Positions 51,016 to 60,046 of a stretch of DNA of 64,000 nucleotides are shown piece by piece (within the stretch, counting starts at the first letter, position 1; each line of letters starts with the position of its first letter). Location: the NCBI RefSeq assembly GCF_018881795.1, contig NZ_JACVPQ010000001.1, positions 821,376 through 885,375 on the forward strand. Reading direction: 5' to 3'. The DNA comes from Polynucleobacter sp. MWH-Jannik1A5 (GTDB lineage Bacteria; Pseudomonadota; Gammaproteobacteria; Burkholderiales; Burkholderiaceae). Below the pieces are notes generated by a model. It had not been told where the DNA came from, did no database searches, and saw only the letters and a list, made by a program, of their open reading frames with translations. The translations under genes were made by a program, and so were the position numbers.

Positions 51016-53142
51016 ATGGCCCCTCCAATCGTTGTTCAGGTCGTCGTTGACAAGCCCCTTGCCCAGGGCTTTGACTACCTGTGGGATGAGGGGTTACTAG
51101 GAGGCCCGCCAACTATTGGTGCGCTGGTAGAGGCCCCCTTTGGGCGAAGCTCGCTTGTCGGAATTGTTATTAAAGTAAGTGCTCACTCTGACTACGAGAT
51201 TGATAAATTAAAAAAAGTTTCTAAGGTTGCCCCACTGCCCCCTTTAGACCCAGCAGTGCTGCGCTTAATGAACTTTGCTAGTCAGTATTACATCCATGCT
51301 CTTGGGGAAACCATTATCCCCACCATTCCACAGATGTGGAAAAAGCCGGATGACTGGGAAAAAATTCCAAAAAAGTTAGTTGCTGACGAAGCAAAGCAAA
51401 AGAAAAAAACGAAACAAGAAGCTGTTGAGGGATATGTCGATGAAGGCCATTTAAACGAAGGACAAAAACTTGCATTAGAAAAATTGCGAGCCTGCCCCTC
51501 GAATAAATTCAAAGCAATTCTTTTACAAGGACAAACTGGAAGCGGAAAGACTGCAGTATTTTTAAATTGGCTCAGCGGAATTTTGCAGGATGCAGATGCA
51601 CAAGTGTTGCTCTTGGTACCCGAGATAAATTTAACGCCACAGTTAGAGCGCAGGGTGCGCGCGTATTTCCCAGACAAAAAAATGGTCGTGCTTCACAGTG
51701 GCGTAAGTGAAAAAGTCAGAGGTATTGCATGGCACGATGCAATGACTGGCAAAGCGCAAATTATTTTAGGCACACGTCTTGCCGCTTTAACGCCGCTACC
51801 CAATCTTCGCGCTATTGTTGTTGATGAAGAGCATGACCCATCCTATAAACAACAAGACGGAATTCGTTACTCTGCACGCGATCTTGCTATTTGGCGAGCT
51901 CATGATTTAAATATTCCGATTCTCTTGGCATCCGCCACGCCATCACTTGAAACCTGGATGGCTGCTAGGGCTGGCCGCTATGAAAACATTCGCTTAGATC
52001 AGCGTGCACAAGGCGCAAGTCTTCCCAAAGTACATTTAGTGAACACGCGTGATCCACAAACACAATTTAGTCCTGGCGATGTAGAGAAGCCAAAGTCTAA
52101 AAGCCTCATTACTAAAACGCTTGCTCATGCGGTCAGTCAGAATTTAGAAAAACAGCAGCAAAGCCTCATACTCATCAATAGACGTGGTTATGCGCCGGTG
52201 TTGAGTTGCAGTGCCTGCTCATGGCTATCTAAATGTGAGCAATGTAGTTCATACATGGTGCTTCATAAGGCTGGCGCTTTGACCAGAAAATCAGTTTTGA
52301 GTTGCCATCACTGCGGCCTAGCTAAGAGCATCCCGCATCATTGCCCTGAGTGCGGCAATGCTGATCTAAAGACCCTAGGGCAAGGCACCCAAAAGGTTGA
52401 AGACTCTATTGAGGAGATGTGGCCCAATGCCCGGGTGCTGAGGGTCGACACGGACTCAAGCAGAAAAAGCAAGGGTGCTGAAGAGCTCTTTCAGGAGATA
52501 CATGCGGGGAATGTAGATATCGTTGTTGGCACCCAGATGATTGCCAAGGGGCACGATTATCAAAACATCGGCTTAGTGGCCGTATTAGATGCTGACAGTA
52601 GATTGTTTTCTCAAGACTTCAGGGCAGCAGAAAGATTATTTGCACAGCTGGTTCAGGTAGCTGGTCGTGCCGGAAGATCTGGCAAAGATGGTGATGCGAG
52701 CGGCGCAATTTATATTGAAACCCAGTTTCCGGAGGCAGCAGTCTTCCAGTTTTTGCTGCGTCACGACGTCGATGGATTTTTATCCTTTACGGCAAATGAA
52801 AGGAAAGAAGCGGGCCTGCCCCCATTTGCCTATCAGGCATTAGTGCATGCTGAGGCTAAAAGCCTGGATAAGGCCATTCAATTTTTGGGTACCTTGAAGG
52901 GATACCTAAAGTCTGGCGGCCACATATCTAAAGGCCTCAGAGTCTATGACCCCGTTCCCAAGGCCATGATGCGCGTGGCAGGTTCAGAGCGTGCCCAACT
53001 ATTGGTGGAGTCAGATGACCGCAAAAACCTACAAGAAATTTTAGAAGCAGTAGATCGCTATTTGCGTGAGAATTCTCAGGGGCGCATTAGCAAGGAAGGT
53101 CGTATCCGTTGGCTTATTGAGCGCGACCCAATTTCAATCTAA
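51016..53142 (+). CDS. priA: Primosomal replication restart helicase PriA
   Basis: 708 residues: 3'-DNA-binding domain (about 1-110), helicase lobes with Walker A LLQGQTGSGKTAVFLNW and DEEHDPSYKQQ, and the zinc-binding insert with paired Cys motifs (CSACSWLSKCEQC, CHHCGLAKSIPHHCPECG), followed by GTQMIAKGHDYQNIGLV and QVAGRAGRSGKDG. It restarts stalled forks. DnaA-box-like sites lie directly upstream. Confidence 0.96.
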   Translation: MAPPIVVQVVVDKPLAQGFDYLWDEGLLGGPPTIGALVEAPFGRSSLVGIVIKVSAHSDYEIDKLKKVSKVAPLPPLDPAVLRLMNFASQYYIHALGETIIPTIPQMWKKPDDWEKIPKKLVADEAKQKKKTKQEAVEGYVDEGHLNEGQKLALEKLRACPSNKFKAILLQGQTGSGKTAVFLNWLSGILQDADAQVLLLVPEINLTPQLERRVRAYFPDKKMVVLHSGVSEKVRGIAWHDAMTGKAQIILGTRLAALTPLPNLRAIVVDEEHDPSYKQQDGIRYSARDLAIWRAHDLNIPILLASATPSLETWMAARAGRYENIRLDQRAQGASLPKVHLVNTRDPQTQFSPGDVEKPKSKSLITKTLAHAVSQNLEKQQQSLILINRRGYAPVLSCSACSWLSKCEQCSSYMVLHKAGALTRKSVLSCHHCGLAKSIPHHCPECGNADLKTLGQGTQKVEDSIEEMWPNARVLRVDTDSSRKSKGAEELFQEIHAGNVDIVVGTQMIAKGHDYQNIGLVAVLDADSRLFSQDFRAAERLFAQLVQVAGRAGRSGKDGDASGAIYIETQFPEAAVFQFLLRHDVDGFLSFTANERKEAGLPPFAYQALVHAEAKSLDKAIQFLGTLKGYLKSGGHISKGLRVYDPVPKAMMRVAGSERAQLLVESDDRKNLQEILEAVDRYLRENSQGRISKEGRIRWLIERDPISI

Positions 53143-53145
53143 CTT

Positions 53146-53538
53146 TTAGGCCCCAGGACCTGCATTATATTTTTCTAAAGTTAAGAGCTGACCTAAATCA
53201 GAGGTAAGACTCGCATCAGATATGGGTTTGATTTTGAATAACCAAACACCATAAGGATTTTCATTAACAAGCTCAGGCGATGCATCCACTTCTTCATTAA
53301 GAGCAACAATTTCTCCGCTCACGGGCGCATGAATATCGCTCGCAGCTTTTACTGATTCAATCACTGCAATAGCTTCGCCCTGCTTGACTTGTTGACCAAG
53401 CTTTGGTGCTTGAAAGAACATGACATCACCAAGCGCCTCTTGGGCGTGGTTGCTGATGCCAACCCAGATTAGGCCATCATCTTCCTGATCGGCCCATTCG
53501 TGGGTTTCTGCAAATTTAAAAGTATCTTGGCTGTTCAT
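53146..53538 (-). CDS. gcvH: Glycine cleavage system H protein
   Basis: 130 residues from ATG 53538 (MNSQDTFKFAETHEWADQED) with AAAGGA upstream. The lipoylated Lys is in AVIESVKAASDIHAPVSGEI (about residue 65); DASPELVNENPYGVWLFKI closes the fold. It shuttles the aminomethyl group between GcvP, GcvT and Lpd. No gcvT or gcvP is adjacent, and no glycine riboswitch precedes it. Confidence 0.95.
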   Translation of the reverse strand: MNSQDTFKFAETHEWADQEDDGLIWVGISNHAQEALGDVMFFQAPKLGQQVKQGEAIAVIESVKAASDIHAPVSGEIVALNEEVDASPELVNENPYGVWLFKIKPISDASLTSDLGQLLTLEKYNAGPGA

Positions 53539-53620
53539 TGTTTTATCCTTTAAGCACATTTTATGCCCACTCTCATAAAATGAATGATCATCAAATTATG
53601 AATTTATCTGCTGGATATAT

Positions 53621-54265
53621 ATGCCAATCAAATTAGGAATCGTACCTGTTACGCCTTATGAGCAAAATTGCTCCATCTTGGTTTGCCAAGAGACTGGCGA
53701 CGCTGCGGTGGTAGATCCAGGTGGAGATATTGAAAAGATCCTCGATGGCGTTAAGCAGATGGGTGGAAGCGTTAAAAAGATCTTGCTCACTCATGGGCAT
53801 CTTGATCATTGTGCAGCTGCCAAAGACTTGGCTGATCAGCTGGGCGTGCCTATTGAGGGGCCGCAGGAAGACGAGCGATTTTGGATTGATCAATTACCAG
53901 AGCAAACGGTGCGCTTTGGTTTTGGACATGCCAAAGTTTTTGAGCCTGATCGTTGGTTGAATAATGGCGATCATGTGCAGGTGGGCAATATTGATCTTGA
54001 AGTGTTTCATTGTCCAGGACACACTCCCGGTCACGTTGTATTTTTTGATAAAGAGGATCGTTTGGCAATTGTCGGCGATGTCTTGTTTGCCGGATCAATC
54101 GGAAGAACAGACTTTCCACGAGGTAACCACGCAGATTTAAGTAACGCGATTAAAACAAAATTGTGGCCTTTGGGGGATGATGTTCAGTTTGTGCCGGGCC
54201 ATGGACCCATGTCGACATTCGGCCAAGAACGAAAAACGAATCCCTATGTTGGAGATCGCGCTTAA
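53621..54265 (+). CDS. MBL-fold metallo-hydrolase (glyoxalase II-like)
   Basis: 214 residues with the metallo-beta-lactamase motifs: THGHLDHCAAAKDLADQLG (HxHxDH), HCPGHTPGHVVFF, IVGDVLFAGSIGRTDFPRGN (Asp bridging metals) and VPGHGPMSTFGQER. Similar to YcbL/type II glyoxalases, which hydrolyse thioesters such as S-lactoylglutathione; the actual substrate is uncertain. Divergent from gcvH with 82 bp between starts. Confidence 0.88.
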   Translation: MPIKLGIVPVTPYEQNCSILVCQETGDAAVVDPGGDIEKILDGVKQMGGSVKKILLTHGHLDHCAAAKDLADQLGVPIEGPQEDERFWIDQLPEQTVRFGFGHAKVFEPDRWLNNGDHVQVGNIDLEVFHCPGHTPGHVVFFDKEDRLAIVGDVLFAGSIGRTDFPRGNHADLSNAIKTKLWPLGDDVQFVPGHGPMSTFGQERKTNPYVGDRA

Positions 54266-54286
54266 AACTTTTTACTACTAGTGATA

Positions 54287-54472
54287 TTAGGTTTTTGCTG
54301 AACCGGTACGATGTGTACGGTTGTATAAACAGCTAGCGCAGATCCAGCGTTGCTTACGATTGCTTGTTGGAATCCAAGTGCCACCCTCAAGTCGTTTTTC
54401 ACGGCTGCAAGAAGAGCAAAATTTAAGGCTCTGAGAGGTTTCTTGGGTAGCTGCTGGAGTCGAGGTAGTCAT
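54287..54472 (-). CDS. Small zinc-ribbon-like protein
   Basis: 61 residues from ATG 54472. It has two CxxC knuckles 28 residues apart (KFCSSCSREKR and RWICASCLYNRT) typical of a zinc ribbon, with basic residues around them. No domain beyond this is visible. It lies 41 bp downstream of the desaturase on the same strand and converges on the MBL gene. Function unknown; nucleic-acid binding is inference. Confidence 0.65.
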   Translation of the reverse strand: MTTSTPAATQETSQSLKFCSSCSREKRLEGGTWIPTSNRKQRWICASCLYNRTHRTGSAKT

Positions 54473-54513
54473 GGGCAATCCGGGTAAGGCAAATCTTATA
54501 CAGAAGATCTATT

Positions 54514-55656
54514 TTACCCGTTTTGTCCCGCTGGGGCTGGGCTAAGCACAACCCGGACCGAATCTGCTGTTTTATTGCCATCAAAATCGAGCCATGCCTT
54601 GTTTTCAAAGTCGTATAGCTTGCATTTGCGAGCAGTATCGAAATACCAAGCCCAGGAGAACTTTTGTACAAAAATACGCTCTGGAAGGATGGTTTCTAGT
54701 GTCTGTTGGGCCTCTGGCAAGCGATAAAGCGGTACGCTCATATCGACGTGGTGGGCAGTGTGCTCCATGATGTGGTGCATCAATTTGCCCCAAATCCAGT
54801 TAAAAGTCAGATGTACGGTTGTAGAGACAAACGGTTGAGCACGTAGCCACTCAGATTTCTTGTCATACCAAGATACCTTTGGGTGGGTATGGTGTACGTA
54901 GACTACAAATCCAATCATGCCGTTCCAGAACAAAAATGGAACTACAAAACCAGTGATTAAGCCAACCCAGATAGATTGTCCTGTAGCGATAGCGCCAGCG
55001 ATTAAGCAGCCGATCCAAACAATCGCAAATGCGGTAACAAGCAGATTATCTTTTAGGAAAATTGGACGATCACCGGGTTTATTTTTTGCATTTGGGAAGT
55101 ACTCACGTCTCCACCAAATTTCAATTAGGTAATAGAAAACAGGACCCCAGCCGCTGCGGTAAAGGCGCTCTAGAGCCTTACGCCATGCGGGAAGCGCGTC
55201 GAATTCTGATTTTGATAAAGGCGCCCAAACAAAGTCAAAACCCTTCAAATTTGTTTGGCCATGATGCACAACGTTGTGACCAACATCCCACAAGCTATAG
55301 GGTGTGAGTGATGGCAAGAATGCAATACGACCCAACACTTTGTTGAGTTCGCGATTAGGGGTGTAGCTTTGGTGACAAGCGTCATGACCCAGAATAAAGA
55401 TGCGTCCTGTTACAAAGCCTGCGACCAAACCAAAAATAATTTTGAGCAGAATACTTTCAACAAAAATAGTTCCTGCAATGCAGCCGAGCCATAAGAGAGC
55501 ATCGATTACTAGGAGCAAGATTGCACGCCCAGTTTCACCCTGTGCCATTGGAATTAGCCAGCTACGAATGATTTTTCGATGCGGTAATGGCGCCTCTGGC
55601 GGCAAAGGGTTGGTGAGGGAGGGCTCTGAAAGGGCGGTATTTAGATGTGTAGACAC
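54514..55656 (-). CDS. Fatty acid desaturase (membrane di-iron)
   Basis: About 380 residues from GTG 55656 (VSTHLNTALSEPSLTN; an upstream start at 55701 is possible). The three His boxes of the desaturase family are present: ILGHDACHQSY, VGHNVVHHGQTN and MEHTAHHVDM, with an additional VYVHHTHPKVSWYD. Several membrane helices flank them. It should introduce a double bond into acyl chains or related lipids using O2. The tail (about 350-380) is soluble. Gene order with the zinc-ribbon peptide suggests co-transcription. Confidence 0.88.
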   Translation of the reverse strand: MSTHLNTALSEPSLTNPLPPEAPLPHRKIIRSWLIPMAQGETGRAILLLVIDALLWLGCIAGTIFVESILLKIIFGLVAGFVTGRIFILGHDACHQSYTPNRELNKVLGRIAFLPSLTPYSLWDVGHNVVHHGQTNLKGFDFVWAPLSKSEFDALPAWRKALERLYRSGWGPVFYYLIEIWWRREYFPNAKNKPGDRPIFLKDNLLVTAFAIVWIGCLIAGAIATGQSIWVGLITGFVVPFLFWNGMIGFVVYVHHTHPKVSWYDKKSEWLRAQPFVSTTVHLTFNWIWGKLMHHIMEHTAHHVDMSVPLYRLPEAQQTLETILPERIFVQKFSWAWYFDTARKCKLYDFENKAWLDFDGNKTADSVRVVLSPAPAGQNG

Positions 55657-55738
55657 GATAAGAATCAATAAGTTAGGTGCAAATGATAGCGGTTTTCGCA
55701 ATTTTTCGCATGATGTAAGTCAAAAACCCCTCTGTTTT

Positions 55739-55815
55739 TGGCGCGCCCGGCAGGAATCGAACCTGCGACCCTTGGCTTCGGAGGCCAATACTCTATCCAC
55801 TGAGCTACGGGCGCC
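55739..55815 (-). tRNA. tRNA-Arg (CCG)
   Basis: 77 nt on the minus strand: 5' GGCGCCCGTAGCTCAGTGGA, anticodon stem TTGGC/GCCAA with loop CTCCGAA (anticodon CCG), T loop TTCGATT, 3' GGGCGCGCCA with encoded CCA. It lies between the desaturase and cytochrome c genes. Confidence 0.96.
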
Positions 55816-55916
55816 AGTGAAAATCTGGCTCCTCCCTATTGTAAGTGCCTATAACCCTACTCTCTAGTTATAATCACGGCAAAGCAACCCTAAAACCCGT
55901 CAAACGATAAATTCTT

Positions 55917-56417
55917 ATGAGCAACGAGCACGGAAGTCTGATTAAGTCCCCAAAACAACTCATCATCATGGTGTTTGCAAGCTTTTTTGTGCCACTCATC
56001 ATTATTTTGCTGTTAATGGTGTTTGTGAACAATGGCAAGCGCACCGATTCCTCTGCAAGTGCTGAGCAACTGATTAAGCCAGTAGCGCAGTTGAACTTTA
56101 AGGACGCTAGCACTCCTAAGGAGCTGCAAACAGGTGAGCAAGTTTATAAGGCGGTTTGTGCTGCATGCCATGCGAGCGGCGCTGCAGGTGCACCTAAATT
56201 TGGTGATGCCGGTGCATGGGCTTCACGTTTAGGCAAAGGCTACGATGGTTTACTGACATCCGTCATTAAAGGTAAAGGCGCTATGCCTGCGCGCGGTGGA
56301 GCGGCCCCTGCTGATGTTAGCGATTATGAGTTAGGCCGAGCAGTTGTGTATTTGGCTAACTCTGCTGGTGGAAAATTGCCAGAGCCAAAAGCGCCAGCTG
56401 CTCCTGCTGCAAAATAA
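55917..56417 (+). CDS. Cytochrome c5-type membrane-anchored cytochrome
   Basis: 166 residues: a short cytoplasmic N-terminus, one uncleaved membrane helix (about 15-40, FASFFVPLIIILLLMVF), a linker, and a class I cytochrome c domain with haem motif AVCAACHASG (CxxCH, about 80-84) and axial Met in KGAMPARGG; the end is Ala/Pro/Lys-rich. Probable periplasmic electron carrier to oxidases. Followed by a terminator at 56437-56466. Confidence 0.9.
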   Translation: MSNEHGSLIKSPKQLIIMVFASFFVPLIIILLLMVFVNNGKRTDSSASAEQLIKPVAQLNFKDASTPKELQTGEQVYKAVCAACHASGAAGAPKFGDAGAWASRLGKGYDGLLTSVIKGKGAMPARGGAAPADVSDYELGRAVVYLANSAGGKLPEPKAPAAPAAK

Positions 56418-56436
56418 TTTTTTGTTGCGCCCATTT

Positions 56437-56466
56437 AAAAGCTGGCCATGTGCCAGCTTTTTATTT
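56437..56466. terminator. Intrinsic terminator between cytochrome c5 gene and rsmI
   Basis: AAAAGCTGGC / GCCAGCTTTT hairpin around CATGT followed by TTTTTATTTTTT. It can serve both convergent genes. Confidence 0.85.
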
Positions 56467-56471
56467 TTTAG

Positions 56472-57365
56472 CTATTCGCTTTTTGCATCCAAGGCAATTT
56501 GGTAGGCCTCTTTTTTTGTTAATCCCAAATTTTGCGAGAGGACTGAGGCGATTTCTTTGCTTCCCATATAGGGGCTTAGCGCATTGGCCCACAGCAAGAG
56601 AGCCGCATGCTCAGGAGCCTCGTCACCATTGGCTGGGCGTCCTGCAACCACAATCACAAATTCGCCCCTAAGACTCTCCGCGCTTTCAAGCCAAGCAGCA
56701 ACATTTTTTGCTTCTAGGGAAACAATCTCTTCAAATTTTTTGGTGAGCTCACGACAAACTAAAAGCTGACGATCAGAATCTAAATGATTTGCCAGCAAGG
56801 CCAAAGTCTCTTTGATATGGTGTGGGGACTCAAAAAAGATGCTGGCTTTTTTGCTGCTAGAAATATCTTGCAAGAAGTTGTCGCGATCTTTGGTTTTGTT
56901 GGGCCAAAAACCTAAGAACTGAAAGCGTCCTTCTGCACTATGCATCACGGATCCTGCCGCTGAAATTGCGCTAGATACTGCGCTTGCTCCAGGAACGGGT
57001 ATGACTCGCAGCCCTGCTTTTTGAACTTCATTTACCAATCTTGCCCCAGGGTCTGAAACGCCTGGTGTGCCGGCATCAGAAATATAGGCCCAACGTTCAT
57101 TATTGGAAAGGTGCTGGATAACCGTTTGAGCGCCGCTGATTTCGTTGTGCTCATGCAGTGCCAAACACTTCTTATGAATTCCAAACTGCTGGAGTAATGC
57201 CGCACTATGCCTTGTATCTTCACAAGCAATTCCATCAACCGCATTTAATACGTGCAGGGCGCGTAAAGTAATGTCGCCTAAATTGCCGATAGGTGTGGCC
57301 ACCATGTAAAGAGCCCCAGCAGGAAGATCCTGCTGTTTTAAAAAATCAAATGAGCCAAGTTCCAT
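56472..57365 (-). CDS. rsmI: 16S rRNA (cytidine-1402-2'-O)-methyltransferase
   Basis: 297 residues of the tetrapyrrole-methylase fold: ALYMVATPIGNLGDITLRAL at the start, CEDTRHSAALLQQFGI, SDAGTPGVSDPGARLV and VIPVPGASAVSSAIS. It methylates the ribose of C1402 in 16S rRNA. Divergent from the SIS gene as in many betaproteobacteria. Confidence 0.94.
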   Translation of the reverse strand: MELGSFDFLKQQDLPAGALYMVATPIGNLGDITLRALHVLNAVDGIACEDTRHSAALLQQFGIHKKCLALHEHNEISGAQTVIQHLSNNERWAYISDAGTPGVSDPGARLVNEVQKAGLRVIPVPGASAVSSAISAAGSVMHSAEGRFQFLGFWPNKTKDRDNFLQDISSSKKASIFFESPHHIKETLALLANHLDSDRQLLVCRELTKKFEEIVSLEAKNVAAWLESAESLRGEFVIVVAGRPANGDEAPEHAALLLWANALSPYMGSKEIASVLSQNLGLTKKEAYQIALDAKSE

Positions 57366-57468
57366 GAAGCTGCCTGATAAAAGTTAGGTAATTAACAAGA
57401 GAATACGTTGCTTTTGAGATCGGGTGATTACTGGTGAAATTGGGGCATCTTTGGCGCATAATATTGCT

Positions 57469-58071
57469 ATGGAAAAAGATCTTAACGAACGTTTGCGCAA
57501 GCGCGCCTCCCAGCATTTTCTAGACAGCATTGCTGTTAAGCAAGAGGCTGAGAAGCTGCTTCCCGAGCCAGTTGCCCTGGGTGTATTGGCAATGGTCGAA
57601 TGTCTTCGTGCTGGAGGCAAGGTAATGGCCTGCGGTAATGGCGGTTCGGCAGCAGATGCTCAGCACTTTGCGGCTGAGCTTATTGGCCGATTTGAAAGAG
57701 AACGTCAAGAACTGGCAGCGATTGCTTTGACAACTGACACTTCTATTCTGACAGCCGTTGGGAATGATTACAGCTATGACGAAGTTTTTAGCAAACAAGT
57801 TCGTGGGCTTGGAAAAAAAGGTGACATCCTGCTGGGAATTTCTACATCCGGTAACTCAAAGAATGTTGTGAAGGCAATTGAAGCTGCAAAAAAGATGGGA
57901 ATCAAAATTATTGCTTTGACCGGAAATGGCGGCGGAAAAATTGCTCAGCTGTTAGATAAAGATGACATTCATTTGTGCGCACCATCAACTCGCACTGCAC
58001 GCATACAAGAAACCCATTTGGTTTTACTTCACGCTTTATGTGATGGCGTAGACCATGTTTTGCTTGACTAA
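57469..58071 (+). CDS. SIS-domain protein (GmhA/DiaA-like)
   Basis: About 200 residues from ATG 57469. The sugar-isomerase fold has the core GKVMACGNGGSAADAQHFAA (sugar-phosphate loop) and LLGISTSGNSKNVVKAIEAA (Ser/Thr loop). Two readings: phosphoheptose isomerase GmhA (sedoheptulose-7-P to glycero-manno-heptose-7-P for LPS), or DiaA, the DnaA-binding paralogue. The order rsmI–SIS–BON lipoprotein matches the diaA locus of gammaproteobacteria, which favours DiaA, but yraN is missing here. Confidence 0.8.
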   Translation: MEKDLNERLRKRASQHFLDSIAVKQEAEKLLPEPVALGVLAMVECLRAGGKVMACGNGGSAADAQHFAAELIGRFERERQELAAIALTTDTSILTAVGNDYSYDEVFSKQVRGLGKKGDILLGISTSGNSKNVVKAIEAAKKMGIKIIALTGNGGGKIAQLLDKDDIHLCAPSTRTARIQETHLVLLHALCDGVDHVLLD

Positions 58072-58104
58072 AAGTTATTGATACCTCAACACAGAAAAAC
58101 CCCA

Positions 58105-58755
58105 ATGAAAATTTCATTTCTTAAAAGATTATTTCTCGCCGCTCTTATTGCGTCTCAGGTTTCAGGTTGTGCGGTAGTTGCTGTTGGTGGAGTTGCTGCA
58201 GGCGCAACCGTGATGGCAGATCGTCGCACGCCAGCTGTGCAGGCCATCGACAAGGGAATTGAATTAGAGGCAGAGAATGCCCTGTCAAAACGATTCGGTG
58301 ATAACGCACATATTAATGTCACGTCATTTAACCAAAAAGTATTGCTGACTGGTGAAGTAAAGGATGCTGACATTAAGGCCGCAGCTGGGGCTTATGTAAA
58401 AGCAATGAAGAATGCGCGCTCTGTATTTAATGAATTAATTATTGGACCTAATAGCAGCTATACATCTCGTGCAAATGATTCTTATCTCGAGTCTAAGATC
58501 AAAACCCAAATGATCTTTACTGATCAACTGCCTTCTAACTCGATGGCGATAGTGGCTGAAGGCAGCAGTGTTTATCTGATGGGTATCTTGACCCAGGGCG
58601 AAGCAGATCTTGCGAAGAAGGTTGCCAGCAATACCAATGGTGTCAAAGATGTTTATGTTTACTTTGACATTATTTCTGATGCAGAAAAAGTGCGCTTAGA
58701 AAAACAAGGTAAAGCTGATCAAGAACAACCAAACAGCCCGCCAAAATTTCAATAA
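58105..58755 (+). CDS. BON-domain lipoprotein (DolP/YraP-like)
   Basis: About 216 residues from ATG 58105. Lipoprotein signal (IASQVSGCAVVAVGG, Cys in VSGC), then two BON domains (about 45-115 and 120-195; AHINVTSFNQKVLLTGEVKD and NSMAIVAEGSSVYLMGILTQ). DolP supports outer-membrane integrity and BAM; the position next to the SIS gene follows the conserved order. The C-terminus is Gln/Pro-rich. Confidence 0.85.
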   Translation: MKISFLKRLFLAALIASQVSGCAVVAVGGVAAGATVMADRRTPAVQAIDKGIELEAENALSKRFGDNAHINVTSFNQKVLLTGEVKDADIKAAAGAYVKAMKNARSVFNELIIGPNSSYTSRANDSYLESKIKTQMIFTDQLPSNSMAIVAEGSSVYLMGILTQGEADLAKKVASNTNGVKDVYVYFDIISDAEKVRLEKQGKADQEQPNSPPKFQ

Positions 58756-58773
58756 TTTTTTTGAAGGTGGTTA

Positions 58774-59127
58774 ATGTTTAAAAAGCGAGTAGCTGTAGCA
58801 ACAATTTTTTTGTTTACATCGCTCGCTTTTTTCGCACCTATTGCGCAAGCAAGCGCTGAAGATGAAAAAGCATTCTCCATTGCAAAACAAAACGCTTGCT
58901 TAGGTTGTCATGCAATCAATAAAAAAATTGTTGGCCCAAGCTTTCAGGCGGTTGCAGAAAAATATAAGAGCGATCCAAATGCTCAAACATTTTTAAAAAA
59001 TAAAATTGCCAAAGGGGGCGCGGGCTCTTGGGGCGTTGTGCCAATGCCTGCAAATGCAAAATTGAATGAGGCGGATCTATCTGCATTAACAAGTTGGATA
59101 TTGCGTGGCGCACCCAACAAAAATTAA
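58774..59127 (+). CDS. Cytochrome c class I (c551/c552-like)
   Basis: 117 residues. Cleavable signal peptide (FLFTSLAFFAPIAQASA), then haem motif NACLGCHAINKKIVGPSF (CxxCH) and the axial Met in WGVVPMPANAKLNEADL. Soluble periplasmic electron carrier; the size and the VGPSF motif match the c551/c552 family. 18 bp after the BON gene; AAGGTGG precedes the ATG. Confidence 0.9.
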   Translation: MFKKRVAVATIFLFTSLAFFAPIAQASAEDEKAFSIAKQNACLGCHAINKKIVGPSFQAVAEKYKSDPNAQTFLKNKIAKGGAGSWGVVPMPANAKLNEADLSALTSWILRGAPNKN

Positions 59128-59138
59128 TGCAGAATTAG

Positions 59139-59795
59139 TTAACGCGCGAGTCCGGGTCTACCCAAAAACCACCACCATGCTTGATTGGATTGCTTGAGGT
59201 TTTTCTTTAGTACGTAATCCATATCAGCCCACTGTTCGTTTGCAGCTTCTTCCACAATGGTTGCGGGACTCGCCGGTGGTAACTTTAAGCAGGCATCGGC
59301 ATCACCATAAGCAAACTCAACTGTCATGCCAGCCTTTTGCGCCAAATGCATCATTGCCTTATTGTTTGCAAGGCAGTGAACAAACAGTGTTTCAATGCGA
59401 GTATTGCGCGAATGGACAGCTGAACGTTGCAATAGCGCTGTGCCTAAGCCCTGTCCACGCCCTTCTGGCAAAACGGAGACACCAAATTCAGCAGCTCTCG
59501 CTTGCCCTTTATGTTCTGGCAAATAGGCCAGATGTGCCATGCCAATGAGTTTTAAGTCCAAATCGAATACGCCAAAAATAGAGTCTTTATTGAAATCAAG
59601 GTGTTCTACATAGTGGCGAATGACTTCGTCGGGGGTTTGTGTGCCAAAGCGTAAGCGTCTATCTTCATCATTTAGTTGTAGCAAATGATTCAGGATCTCT
59701 TGTCTGTAACCTGCATGTAGCTCGCGAACGGGCACAGCCTGCCCTACCGTATATGGGCTAGCAGGTAAGTGACTATTCGCTAATTTATTGTGCAT
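59139..59795 (-). CDS. GNAT family N-acetyltransferase
   Basis: 218 residues. Acetyl-CoA motif A is FGVSVLPEGRGQGLGTALLQ (about 117-136) and motif B-like ANNKAMMHLAQKAGMTVEF follows. The N-terminus has VRELHAGYRQEILNHLLQL and RLRFGTQTPDEVIRHYVEHL. Substrate unknown. It converges on the cytochrome c gene and precedes (divergently) the rRNA operon promoter region. Confidence 0.85.
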   Translation of the reverse strand: MHNKLANSHLPASPYTVGQAVPVRELHAGYRQEILNHLLQLNDEDRRLRFGTQTPDEVIRHYVEHLDFNKDSIFGVFDLDLKLIGMAHLAYLPEHKGQARAAEFGVSVLPEGRGQGLGTALLQRSAVHSRNTRIETLFVHCLANNKAMMHLAQKAGMTVEFAYGDADACLKLPPASPATIVEEAANEQWADMDYVLKKNLKQSNQAWWWFLGRPGLAR

Positions 59796-60046
59796 AGCAA
59801 TATATTAGCAGGAATTAGAATAATTTTCAGGGTTTTCCCTAACATGTGGCTTCTATGCCATAAGCCATGAAACGGGGGCTAAAAAAGAGGATAAATTCCT
59901 CAACCCACCCACAAAAAACTTAAAAATAGAGATCATTTAGAAAAAAAGATAAATTTTTTTTGAAAACTAACCCATTGTTTTTATTGAATTAATTTAAAAA
60001 GTAGGAAAAAACCCTGCCTTTTTTGAGTAAAAGAGTACGAAAGGTG
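59796..60046. other. Upstream region of the rRNA operon
   Basis: About 250 bp of A/T-rich sequence with several A- and T-runs just before the rRNA -35, as expected for UP elements and Fis-type activation. No coding frame or tRNA is visible. Confidence 0.5.
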
